Shown one piece after another: positions 18,529-26,889 of a stretch of DNA of 64,000 nt (position 1 is the stretch's first letter; each line of letters starts with the position of its first letter). The DNA lies in the NCBI GenBank assembly GCA_047692235.1, contig JBLLJR010000003.1:62001-126000 (forward strand), read 5' to 3'. This DNA is from JBLLJR01 sp047692235. GTDB taxonomy: Bacteria; Pseudomonadota; Gammaproteobacteria; Enterobacterales; Enterobacteriaceae. The notes under the pieces were generated by a model. The model was not told the origin of the DNA. It did no database searches and saw only the letters and a program-made list of their open reading frames with translations. The position numbers and the translations under genes are program-made.

Positions 18529-19771
18529 TATAGATATACTAGTTCCTGATTTACCTGAATCAGTGACAGATGCTACAGTATCTACTTGGCATAAAAAACA
18601 GGGTGAATATATAAAATGTAATGAAATTATAGTTGACGTAGAAACTGATAAAGTTATATTGGAAATTCCAGCTGTTGAATCAGGAATTTTAGATAAAATA
18701 ATACAAAATACTGGGTCAATTGTAACTTCAGGTCAAATAATTGGACGTTTATTATTAACGAATAATAATGTAAAAACAGATCTTGATTTACCAAATACTA
18801 TTACTGATAGTAAAGAAGAAGTTGTAAAAAATAAAAATATTTTAAATATAGATAATAATTTAGCACTAGATAAACATAAAGAAATAAAAAATAAATTTAG
18901 TTATAACTTAGGTCCATCTATACGTAGATTTATTTATATAAATAATTTAGATAAGAAAAATATTGACAAACATATCAATGTAAATACTGTATCAAGTAAT
19001 TATGTTAATCAAGTTAATAATATAAATGTAAATTCTGATACTTTATTAACAGTTAATTCGATTAATAATGTTAAAAAAGAAAAACGTGTTCCTATGAGTA
19101 GGATACGTAAACGAATATCTGATCGTTTATTAGAATCTAAAAATAATACTGCTATGTTAACTACATTTAATGAAGTTAATATGAAAGGAATAATAGATTT
19201 AAGAAATAAATATAAAAGTGATTTTGAAAATAAACATGGAATTCGTTTAGGTTTTATGTCTTTTTTTGTGAAATCAGTTGTAGAGGGATTAAAACAATTC
19301 CCAGAAATTAATGCATTTATAGATAACAATGACATTATCTATCATGATTATTTTGATATTAATATTGCGATATCTACTAATAGAGGTTTAGTTGCACCAG
19401 TTTTACAAAATGTAGATTTAATGTCAATGGCAGATATAGAAAAAAAAATAAAAGAATTATCTATTAAAGGACAGTTAGGAAAATTGAGTATTGAAGAATT
19501 AACAGGTGGAAATTTTACTATAACTAATGGAGGAGTATTTGGATCATTGATATCTACTCCAATTATTAATCCACCACAAAGTGCAATTCTTGGAATGCAT
19601 CTTATTAAAGATAGACCTATTGCTTTAAATGGAAATGTTATTATATTACCAATGATGTATATTGCTTTATCTTATGATCATAGATTAATTGATGGAAAAG
19701 AAGCAGTTGGATTTTTAATTAAAATTAAAAATTCAATAGAAAATCCTGATAGAATATTATTAAATATATAA
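18518..19771 (+). CDS. sucB: 2-oxoglutarate dehydrogenase E2 (succinyltransferase), with reduced E1/E3-binding domain
   Basis: Core of the 2-oxoglutarate dehydrogenase complex, passing succinyl groups to CoA. From ATG at 18518, inside the end of sucA, the product has 417 residues (E. coli 405). The lipoyl domain is intact, with the lipoylated lysine near residue 45 in VETDKVILEIPA. The catalytic domain keeps YDHRLIDG and the trimer-forming RLGFMSFF region. Between them the peripheral subunit-binding domain is worn: GPSIRRFIYINNLD is recognisable, but the usual GTGVGGRLTREDV half is replaced by N-rich sequence. The linker is Asn/Val-rich instead of Ala/Pro-rich. The E3 gene lpd is not in the window. 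Confidence 0.95.
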   Translation: MTDSIDILVPDLPESVTDATVSTWHKKQGEYIKCNEIIVDVETDKVILEIPAVESGILDKIIQNTGSIVTSGQIIGRLLLTNNNVKTDLDLPNTITDSKEEVVKNKNILNIDNNLALDKHKEIKNKFSYNLGPSIRRFIYINNLDKKNIDKHINVNTVSSNYVNQVNNINVNSDTLLTVNSINNVKKEKRVPMSRIRKRISDRLLESKNNTAMLTTFNEVNMKGIIDLRNKYKSDFENKHGIRLGFMSFFVKSVVEGLKQFPEINAFIDNNDIIYHDYFDINIAISTNRGLVAPVLQNVDLMSMADIEKKIKELSIKGQLGKLSIEELTGGNFTITNGGVFGSLISTPIINPPQSAILGMHLIKDRPIALNGNVIILPMMYIALSYDHRLIDGKEAVGFLIKIKNSIENPDRILLNI

Positions 19772-19846
19772 AATTCAGTTAATTTTAAATATTTAATTGA
19801 ATTTTATATATAAACAAATTTTTTTATATAAAATTGGAATTATTTT

Positions 19847-21016
19847 ATGAATTTACATGAATATCAATCTAAATATCTACTTAACAAGTATAGTGTACCA
19901 ATACCTAAAGGATATATTTGTAGTAATATTAAAAATATAGATTTTATTTTATCTAAATTTAATTATCCTTTAGTAGTTAAATGTCAAATTCATTCAGGTG
20001 GAAGAGGTAAATCTGGAGGTATAAAATTAATTAAATCAAAAAACGATGTTTTTAAGTATATTGAATATTGGAAACTAAATAAATTAATAACAAATCAAAA
20101 TAAACCTAATGGACAAACTGTTAAATATTTTTTAATAGAAGAATCTATAAGTGTAAATAAAGAATTATATTTAAGTATAGTAATAGATAGAAATAATAGT
20201 CGTATTATATGTATATCTTCATCTAAAGGTGGCATACATGTTGAGTCACTATCTAGTGATAGTGATAAATACATTAATATTATTGAAATAGATCCGTTAA
20301 TTGGAGCTCAAGAATATCAAGGACGTATTATAGCTTATAAATTAGGATTATATGGCCATCAAATATCTCAATTTAATAAAATTTTTATTGGTATATCTAA
20401 ATTATTATTTGATTATGATTTATCTTTAATAGAAATAAATCCATTAGCTATCACTAAATCTATGAATCTTATATGTTTAGATGCTAAAATTAGTGTTGAT
20501 GATAATTCTTTATTTCGTCAACCTGAATTATCTAAAATGAGAGATAATAGTCAAGTAGATAATTATGAATCTTATGCTATTAATTATGGACTTAATTATG
20601 TTTCTTTAAATGGTTATATCGGTTGTATAGTTAATGGTGCTGGGTTAGCTATGGCTACTATGGATATAATTAAATTATATGGCGGTGAACCTGCTAATTT
20701 TTTAGATATAGGAGGTAATGCTTCTCAGAATTGTATTCTGAAAGCTTTAAAAATAATTTTATATGATAAAAAAGTAAAGTCAATTTTAATTAATATTTTT
20801 GGTGGCATTGTAAGATGTGATTTAATGGCTAATGGTATTGTTATAGCTATTTCAAAATTAAATATTAATATTCCTGTAATAGTACGATTAAATGGTAACA
20901 TGTCAGATCTTGGTAATAAAATTTTATCTAATAGTAAATTAAATATAATTTCATACTCTAATTTAACTGATGCTGTTAAATATACTATTAATATTAGTAA
21001 AAAAAGAGAAAATTAA
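19847..21016 (+). CDS. sucC: Succinyl-CoA synthetase beta subunit
   Basis: With SucD it makes ATP (or GTP) and succinate from succinyl-CoA. The 389-residue protein (E. coli 388) has the ATP-grasp N-terminal region MNLHEYQSKYLL and HSGGRGKSGGIKL, the metal-binding EINPLAIT and the C-terminal GAGLAMATMDIIKLYGG and NIFGGIVRCD motifs. It ends one base before the sucD start. Together with SdhCDAB and SucAB it completes 2-oxoglutarate to fumarate. Confidence 0.97.
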   Translation: MNLHEYQSKYLLNKYSVPIPKGYICSNIKNIDFILSKFNYPLVVKCQIHSGGRGKSGGIKLIKSKNDVFKYIEYWKLNKLITNQNKPNGQTVKYFLIEESISVNKELYLSIVIDRNNSRIICISSSKGGIHVESLSSDSDKYINIIEIDPLIGAQEYQGRIIAYKLGLYGHQISQFNKIFIGISKLLFDYDLSLIEINPLAITKSMNLICLDAKISVDDNSLFRQPELSKMRDNSQVDNYESYAINYGLNYVSLNGYIGCIVNGAGLAMATMDIIKLYGGEPANFLDIGGNASQNCILKALKIILYDKKVKSILINIFGGIVRCDLMANGIVIAISKLNINIPVIVRLNGNMSDLGNKILSNSKLNIISYSNLTDAVKYTINISKKREN

Positions 21017-21017
21017 A

Positions 21018-21887
21018 ATGTCAATTTTAATCAATAAAAATACTAAAGTTATTTGTCAAGGATTTACTGGTTTTCAAGGTACTTTCCATTCTAAAGAATC
21101 ATTAAATTATGGCACAAATCTTGTTGGAGGAGTAACTCCTGGTAAAGGAGGGCAAAAACATTTAAATTTACCTGTTTTCAATACTGTGAAAGAAGCTGTT
21201 AAATTTACTAATGCTACAGCATCAGCAATATACGTCCCTGCTATCTTTTGCAAAGATGCTATTTTAGAAGCTATTGATGCCAATATTAAATTGATTGTAT
21301 GTATTACAGAAGGAATACCTATTATGGATATGTTAGTAATCAAACATAAACTTAAACATACTAATACTGTCATGATAGGACCAAATTGTCCTGGAATTAT
21401 TACTCCTGAAGAATGTAAAATTGGTATAATGCCAAATTATATTCATAAAAAAGGATCTATTGGAGTTGTATCACGATCCGGCACTTTAACATATGAAGCA
21501 GTACAACAAATTACAAATGTTGGTTTAGGTCAATCAACATGCATTGGAATTGGTGGCGATCCTATTCAAGGATCAAATTTTATTGATATTATAAAACTTT
21601 TTGAAAAAGATAATAAGACCAAAGTAATAGTTATGATTGGAGAAATAGGGGGTAATGCAGAAGAAAATGCTGCTTTATACATTAATAAACATGTTACTAA
21701 ACCTGTTGTAAGTTATATTGCGGGTATAACTGCGCCTAAAAATAAAAGAATGGGTCATGCTGGCGCATTTATTTCAAAAGAAAGTGAAACTGCTTACAAA
21801 AAAATCTTAAAATTAAAACAATTTAATATTAATATTGTTGAAAATATGAATAACATAGGAAATACTGTTTTATCTTTAATAAGATAA
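21018..21887 (+). CDS. sucD: Succinyl-CoA synthetase alpha subunit
   Basis: Binds CoA and carries the transient phosphohistidine of the reaction. From ATG at 21018 the 289-residue product starts MSILINKNTKVICQGFTG, the same length as E. coli SucD. The CoA-binding Rossmann region (GGVTPGKGG), IGPNCPGIITP, and the active histidine in GHAGAFIS are present. An earlier in-frame start at 20970 would overlap sucC by 47 bases and is not supported by the family N terminus. It is the last gene of the sdh-suc cluster. Confidence 0.97.
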   Translation: MSILINKNTKVICQGFTGFQGTFHSKESLNYGTNLVGGVTPGKGGQKHLNLPVFNTVKEAVKFTNATASAIYVPAIFCKDAILEAIDANIKLIVCITEGIPIMDMLVIKHKLKHTNTVMIGPNCPGIITPEECKIGIMPNYIHKKGSIGVVSRSGTLTYEAVQQITNVGLGQSTCIGIGGDPIQGSNFIDIIKLFEKDNKTKVIVMIGEIGGNAEENAALYINKHVTKPVVSYIAGITAPKNKRMGHAGAFISKESETAYKKILKLKQFNINIVENMNNIGNTVLSLIR

Positions 21888-21948
21888 ATTTTTTATAAAA
21901 TATTAAATTACTCTTATTAACATAAGTAAAATTAAACATATATAAATT

Positions 21949-22022
21949 CGGTGCGGACGGGATTCGAACCCGTGACCTCCGGCGTGACAGGCCGATATTC
22001 TAACCGACTGAACTACCGCACC
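21949..22022 (-). tRNA. aspV: tRNA-Asp (anticodon GUC), CCA end not encoded
   Basis: The reverse strand folds into a standard cloverleaf: acceptor GGTGCGG/CCGCACC, D-arm with AGTTCAGTCGGTTAGAAT, anticodon loop CTGTCAC with anticodon GTC, and T-arm ending GGGTTCGAATCCC. The discriminator is G, the aspartate identity base. The bases after it are AAT, so CCA must be added enzymatically; E. coli genes encode it. The position downstream of dnaQ matches E. coli aspV. Flanking DNA is A/T-only, so the gene stands out as an island of G/C. Confidence 0.97.
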
Positions 22023-22111
22023 CTATTTTCATGCGAATATTAAATTATATATTAAATATATAATTTAAGTCAACATTTTGTGTTATATATTTCTGTATAA
22101 AATTATATTTT

Positions 22112-22831
22112 TTAAAATATTTGTTTATCTTCAAAGTTTACTAATTTTAACCATTTTTTGTGTAAATATATTTCCTCTTCATTAGCTTTAATTATTTTTA
22201 ATAATGATTTTTTAATTTTTTGTTTTTTATTAATTTCTATATTTTTATATAAATTATTTGTTTTATCATTTGTTTGTGATAAAAATTTAAGTGAAGTTTG
22301 CCCACCTGTCATATGTAAATATACATTAGCTAATAAAGTTGCATCCATCAAAGCTCCATGTAATTTACGATCGTTAATATTAATCATATAACGTTTGCAT
22401 AATGCATTAAGATTATTTCTTTTACCTGGAAAAATTTTTCTTGCCAATTTTAAACTATCTATTATTTTACATAAAGAAGATATTTTATTTGTCTTGATTT
22501 TAAGTTTTTTTATTTCATAATCTATGAAACTGATATCAAATGCAGCATTATGAATAATTAATTCACTATCTTTTATAAAATTTATAAATTTATCAAATAT
22601 ATCACAAAATTTAGGTTTATTTAATAAAAATTCATTACTAATTCCATGTATTTTAAATGCTTCTGGATCTATTAATCTATTTGGTTTTAAATAAACATGA
22701 AACTTTTCATCAGTAATTATTCTTTTTTTAATTACAACAGCGCCTATTTCTATTATATTATGTCCTTCATAAATGAGACCAAATTTATTAAAACCAGTAG
22801 TTTCTGTATCTAAAACAATTTGTTTTTTCAT
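22112..22831 (-). CDS. dnaQ: DNA polymerase III epsilon subunit (proofreading exonuclease)
   Basis: 3'-5' proofreading subunit of the replicative polymerase. The 239-residue protein (E. coli 243) has DEDDh motifs: VLDTETTGFN near residue 9, HNAAFDISFIDYE near residue 100, and HGALMDATLLANVY near residue 160. The C-terminal tail, which binds the alpha subunit, remains but is lysine-rich and divergent. It is divergent from rnhA, the arrangement seen in E. coli. Retention means replication should still be proofread, so AT bias need not reflect total repair loss. Confidence 0.95.
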   Translation of the reverse strand: MKKQIVLDTETTGFNKFGLIYEGHNIIEIGAVVIKKRIITDEKFHVYLKPNRLIDPEAFKIHGISNEFLLNKPKFCDIFDKFINFIKDSELIIHNAAFDISFIDYEIKKLKIKTNKISSLCKIIDSLKLARKIFPGKRNNLNALCKRYMININDRKLHGALMDATLLANVYLHMTGGQTSLKFLSQTNDKTNNLYKNIEINKKQKIKKSLLKIIKANEEEIYLHKKWLKLVNFEDKQIF

Positions 22832-22909
22832 AATAATTTGATTAATATTAACTTTTAATATATAAATTTAATTTAAAAATAATAATAACATAAACTTAAT
22901 AAGTTATAT

Positions 22910-23359
22910 ATGACTAATAAAATTAAAATTTTTACCGATGGATCATGCATAAATAATCCAGGACCCGGAGGTTATGGGGCTATATTAAAATATGGTAAAT
23001 ATGAACAATTACTTTCAGCTGGATATAAACTTACAACTAACAATCGTATGGAATTAATGGCTATTATATCCGCAATATCTTATTTAAAGTATAAATATGA
23101 AATTACTTTAATAACAGATAGTAAATATGTATATAGTGGAGTAACAAAATGGATTATAAATTGGAAAAAATTAGGATGGAAAAATCAAAACAAAAAAAGA
23201 ATAAAAAATTTTGATTTATGGATAAATCTTGATTTATTAATCAATAAACATATTATAATATGGAATTGGGTAAAAGGACATTCAGGTAATATATATAATG
23301 AAAGATGTCATAAATTAGCTTATATTGCAGCTTTAAACCCTATGTTTAATGATATTTAA
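22910..23359 (+). CDS. rnhA: Ribonuclease HI
   Basis: Removes RNA from RNA-DNA hybrids such as primers and R-loops. The 149-residue protein (E. coli 155) has the four catalytic acidic residues: D in FTDGSC, E in NNRMELMA, D in LITDSKYV, and D or an equivalent near the end in the YNERCHKLAYIAA region. Here the last site reads NERCHKLA where E. coli has NERCDELA, so the fourth carboxylate is a histidine by simple alignment. The ATG start matches the family N terminus. It overlaps none of its neighbours; gloB begins 31 bases later. Confidence 0.95.
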   Translation: MTNKIKIFTDGSCINNPGPGGYGAILKYGKYEQLLSAGYKLTTNNRMELMAIISAISYLKYKYEITLITDSKYVYSGVTKWIINWKKLGWKNQNKKRIKNFDLWINLDLLINKHIIIWNWVKGHSGNIYNERCHKLAYIAALNPMFNDI

Positions 23360-23390
23360 TATTACTAATATTGAAAAATTATTAATTATT

Positions 23391-24158
23391 ATGAAAATTA
23401 TCCAAATACCTTCATTAAAAGATAATTATATTTGGATCTTATATAATGAAAACAGAGAATGCTTAATTGTTGATCCAGGAAATTCTGAAGTTGTTATAAA
23501 AAATTTAATTAATTTTAAATTAATTCCTATCGCAATTTTTTTAACACATCATCATTGCGATCATATTAATGGAGTACAAAATATAGTAAAATTTTATAAA
23601 AATCAAATATTTATTTATGGTCCTAAAGAAATTTTAAATATACATAATGTAAATCTTCATATAGTACACGAAGGATGTTATATAAATGTATTGAATATAA
23701 ATTTTAAAGTTTTAAATTTACCAGGACATACTAAAAATCATATAGGATTTTATAGTAAGCCGTGGTTATTTTGTGGTGATGTTCTATTTTCTGCAGGATG
23801 TGGTCGTATAATAGAAGGTACATCTGTACAAATGTTTAATTCAATAAAAAAAATTTATAATCTTCCTTTAAATACTATAATTTGTATCGCCCACGAATAT
23901 ACTTTACAAAATTTAAATTTTGCTTTAACTATTTTGCCTAATGATAAGGAAATCATCAATTACAAAAAACATGTTAATTTTTTATTATCAAATAATAAAT
24001 TAATTTTTCCAATATTCTTACATGTAGAATATAAAGTAAATATATTCTTAAGAATAAATGATATTTCTTTACAAGAAAAATTAAATATAAATAAAAACAC
24101 TTCGAATATCGAATTTAAAATATTTAAATATTTACGTTATTTAAAAGATAAATTTTAA
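23391..24158 (+). CDS. gloB: Hydroxyacylglutathione hydrolase (glyoxalase II)
   Basis: Hydrolyses S-lactoylglutathione to lactate and glutathione in methylglyoxal detoxification. The product from ATG at 23391, MKIIQIPSLKDNYIWIL, has 255 residues (E. coli 251). It carries the metallo-beta-lactamase metal motif THHHCDH, the second metal histidine in LPGHTKNHIG, the bridging aspartate in FCGDVLFSAGCGR, and AHEYTLQNL. An in-frame ATG at 23349 overlaps rnhA and adds residues absent from the family. In E. coli gloB lies next to rnhA with yafS between; yafS is gone here. Confidence 0.93.
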   Translation: MKIIQIPSLKDNYIWILYNENRECLIVDPGNSEVVIKNLINFKLIPIAIFLTHHHCDHINGVQNIVKFYKNQIFIYGPKEILNIHNVNLHIVHEGCYINVLNINFKVLNLPGHTKNHIGFYSKPWLFCGDVLFSAGCGRIIEGTSVQMFNSIKKIYNLPLNTIICIAHEYTLQNLNFALTILPNDKEIINYKKHVNFLLSNNKLIFPIFLHVEYKVNIFLRINDISLQEKLNINKNTSNIEFKIFKYLRYLKDKF

Positions 24159-24164
24159 ATAAAA

Positions 24165-24956
24165 TTATTTATTTTTATTAATAAAATTTATTTTATTTAA
24201 AATAATATTAACGATATTTGGATTACCTATTATAATTATATTATCTTTTGTGTTATTAATATTTTCATTTAAATAAATGTATAATCCACCAGATTCTTTA
24301 ATTAAGAGTTCACCACTATAAAAATTAGACTTAATGTTAATTTTTTTAAGACCGCAATCTATACGTCCAGCAGCTATATACGCTAAATCTAATGCTGACG
24401 ATCCTGTATAACGAAAACTATTACATTCCACAATTAATTTATTTAATATTTTTTCATATTTATAATCTTCTTTGTTTTTATATATATTTTTAAATGAATT
24501 ACTAATTGAAATAATTGCATTTTCTAAATTTTTATCTTTACTACATCTTAATCGATATTCATTAAGTTTAGCATTTTCTCCTCTTACTGCAGTAAATAAT
24601 TCATCATGTATAGGATCATATATAACAGCAATTTCTATTTTATTTTTTATAATCACAGCTATAGAAATTGCAAAATATGGATAATGTTTTATAAAATTAA
24701 TCATTCCATCTAATATTTCAATTATCCATATATTTGATCGCGTAGTATTAAATATGTTATTTTTATTTTTAAAATATATATAATCATTCGGATAGAATCT
24801 ATTTATTTCATCAATAAAAATACATTCCATTTTATTATACATTTTTTGTATAAATTCACTTGTTTTATTATATTCATATAGATTATAATATTTTACTATA
24901 GCATTACCAGCAGTTCTAATAATGTGTACAGCTATGTTTAATAAAGGACTATTCAT
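24165..24956 (-). CDS. suhB: SuhB-family protein with inositol monophosphatase metal site lost
   Basis: E. coli SuhB is an inositol-1-phosphatase fold that also joins Nus factors in rRNA antitermination complexes. The 263-residue protein aligns throughout with E. coli SuhB (267), including SALDLAYIAAGRID and GELLIKESGG. The metal-binding motifs are degraded. E. coli ITEES corresponds to YFKNK at 61-65, WVIDPLDGT is WIIEILDGM (residues 77-85), and WDFAAG is SNFYSG (210-215). Only one of the key aspartates (D83) remains, so phosphatase activity is probably lost. Retention of the full fold with a dead site fits a structural role, perhaps antitermination; that is inference. Confidence 0.88.
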   Translation of the reverse strand: MNSPLLNIAVHIIRTAGNAIVKYYNLYEYNKTSEFIQKMYNKMECIFIDEINRFYPNDYIYFKNKNNIFNTTRSNIWIIEILDGMINFIKHYPYFAISIAVIIKNKIEIAVIYDPIHDELFTAVRGENAKLNEYRLRCSKDKNLENAIISISNSFKNIYKNKEDYKYEKILNKLIVECNSFRYTGSSALDLAYIAAGRIDCGLKKINIKSNFYSGELLIKESGGLYIYLNENINNTKDNIIIIGNPNIVNIILNKINFINKNK

Positions 24957-25197
24957 ATAATTTACTGTTTATTGTTGAATTATTTAATAAAAAGAACTTT
25001 TATTAAAAGTTTATATGTAAAGTATTAATACATTTTAAAAAAAATTTTTAATTTATCAATATAATTTATTTATGTTAACATAATATTAAATTTTTTTATA
25101 TACAAATTATAAATGTAATAATTTTTATATATTAAATATACAAAAAATTCTATATAAAATAAAAACTAAAATAAAATTACAATATAAGAAATTTTTT
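24957..25197. other. Spacer upstream of iscS where iscR would lie
   Basis: A 241-base A/T-rich gap between divergent suhB and iscS. In E. coli suhB is near the isc operon, with iscR before iscS. No trace of the IscR regulator or of its operators is readable here. Confidence 0.5.
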
Positions 25198-26346
25198 ATG
25201 AAATTACCTATTTATTTTGATTACTCTGCAACTACGCCAGTTGATAAAAGAGTATATGAAAAAATGATTCAATATCTTACTATTGATGGAATGTTTGGAA
25301 ATCCTTCTGTGAAATCACATAAATATGGATGGGATGCAGAAGAAGCTGTAGATAATGCTAGAAATTATGTTGCTAATTTGTTTAATGCAGATCTTAATGA
25401 AATAATTTTTACTTCAGGTGCAACTGAATCTAATAATTTAGCTATTAAAGGTATCGCTCATGCTTTACGAAATAAAGGTAATCATATAATTACAGGTGAA
25501 ACTGAACATAAATCAGTATTAGATACTTGTAAAATATTACATCAAGAAGGATTTAATTTAACTATATTGTCACCTAAAAAAAATGGTATTATATATCCAG
25601 AACAATTAGAAAGTGCTTTTCGTCCTGATACTATTTTGACATCATTAATGCATGTAAATAATGAAATAGGTATTATACAAAATATAAAAGAATTTGGTGA
25701 ATTATGTAAAAATAACAATATAGTATTTCATGTAGATGCCACACAAAGTGCAGGAAAATTATTAATTGATTTAAAAAAATTAAAAATAGATTTAATGTCA
25801 TTTAGCGCACATAAATTATATGGTCCAAAAGGTATAGGTGGTTTATTTGTAAGAAATAAAAATTACATAAAAATAGAAACTCAGATTCATGGGGGGGGAC
25901 AAGAATTTGGATTAAGATCTGGTACACTACCTGTTCATCAAATTGTTGGTATGGGTGAATCATATCGTATAGCTAAAGAAGAGTTACATTCTGAAGCATT
26001 ACGTTTAAGAAAATTACGTAAAATTTTATTTTTAGGTTTAAGTAATATTGGTGGAATATATATTAATGGTAATTTAAATTGTAGCGTTCCAACAATACTT
26101 AATCTTTTTTTTAGCGAAATTGATAATGCAGCTTTAATATTAGCTATTAAAGATTTAGCTGTATCATTTGGTTCTGCATGTATATCAAATAATAACAAAT
26201 CTCATGTTTTACAAGCTATAGGATTAGATGATAATCAAATTAGTAATTCTATACGTTTTTCTTTAGGTAGATTTACGACAATAGAAGAAATAACGTATGC
26301 GATACGCAAGATTCAAGATACAATTTTATTTTTTAGAAATAATTAA
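25198..26346 (+). CDS. iscS: Cysteine desulfurase IscS, C-terminally shortened
   Basis: PLP enzyme that takes sulfur from cysteine as a persulfide for Fe-S clusters and tRNA thiolation. The 382-residue protein (E. coli 404) keeps HVDATQSAGK, the PLP lysine in SFSAHKLYGPKG, and the catalytic cysteine loop GSACIS. It ends about 20 residues early, lacking the tail that in E. coli ends with SIEWAHH and helps bind IscU. iscU, iscA, hscB, hscA and fdx, which follow in E. coli, are all missing and ndk comes next. Likely role: sulfur donor for ThiI and other tRNA thiolases. An eight-G run at 25891-25898 encodes the HGGGQ motif. Confidence 0.95.
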   Translation: MKLPIYFDYSATTPVDKRVYEKMIQYLTIDGMFGNPSVKSHKYGWDAEEAVDNARNYVANLFNADLNEIIFTSGATESNNLAIKGIAHALRNKGNHIITGETEHKSVLDTCKILHQEGFNLTILSPKKNGIIYPEQLESAFRPDTILTSLMHVNNEIGIIQNIKEFGELCKNNNIVFHVDATQSAGKLLIDLKKLKIDLMSFSAHKLYGPKGIGGLFVRNKNYIKIETQIHGGGQEFGLRSGTLPVHQIVGMGESYRIAKEELHSEALRLRKLRKILFLGLSNIGGIYINGNLNCSVPTILNLFFSEIDNAALILAIKDLAVSFGSACISNNNKSHVLQAIGLDDNQISNSIRFSLGRFTTIEEITYAIRKIQDTILFFRNN

Positions 26347-26386
26347 ATATATTTATTTTATTAAATAAATTTTATAAAGGAATTTT

Positions 26387-26827
26387 ATGAAAATTGAGAG
26401 AACATTATCGATCATAAAACCAAATGCAGTTGCTAATAATATAATAGGGAATATAATTAGTCGTTTTGAATCTGCTGGTCTTAATATTGTTAATATCAAA
26501 ATGTTACATTTAAAAAAAATTGAAGCTAAAGAATTTTATGCAGAACATAAAAATAAACTATTTTTTAAAAATTTAATAAAATTTATTATATCTGGACCTA
26601 TATTAGTGCAAATTTTAGAAGGTCAAAATGCTATAAATATTAATAGAAAAATAATTGGTGCTACAAATCCAAAATACGCACTTCCTGGAACTATACGTTT
26701 TGATTATGCTAAAAATATTATTGAAAATTCTGTTCATGGATCTTCTTCGCCAGAATCTGCTTTTAGAGAAATTAACTATTTTTTTGGATCAGATAAAATT
26801 TATAAACGTAATTATTTAAATAATTGA
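26387..26827 (+). CDS. ndk: Nucleoside diphosphate kinase
   Basis: Balances NTP and dNTP pools by phosphate transfer through a phosphohistidine. The 146-residue protein (E. coli 143) starts MKIERTLSIIKPNAV, has GATNPKYALPGTIR and the active histidine in NSVHGSSSPESA. AAAGGAATTTT precedes the ATG. It sits between iscS and rlmN, as in E. coli once the isc genes and some others are removed. Confidence 0.96.
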   Translation: MKIERTLSIIKPNAVANNIIGNIISRFESAGLNIVNIKMLHLKKIEAKEFYAEHKNKLFFKNLIKFIISGPILVQILEGQNAININRKIIGATNPKYALPGTIRFDYAKNIIENSVHGSSSPESAFREINYFFGSDKIYKRNYLNN

Positions 26828-26889
26828 ATATTTATTTATTATATTTAAACTGTATATTTATTTATCAATTAATATGAATTATAAAAATT

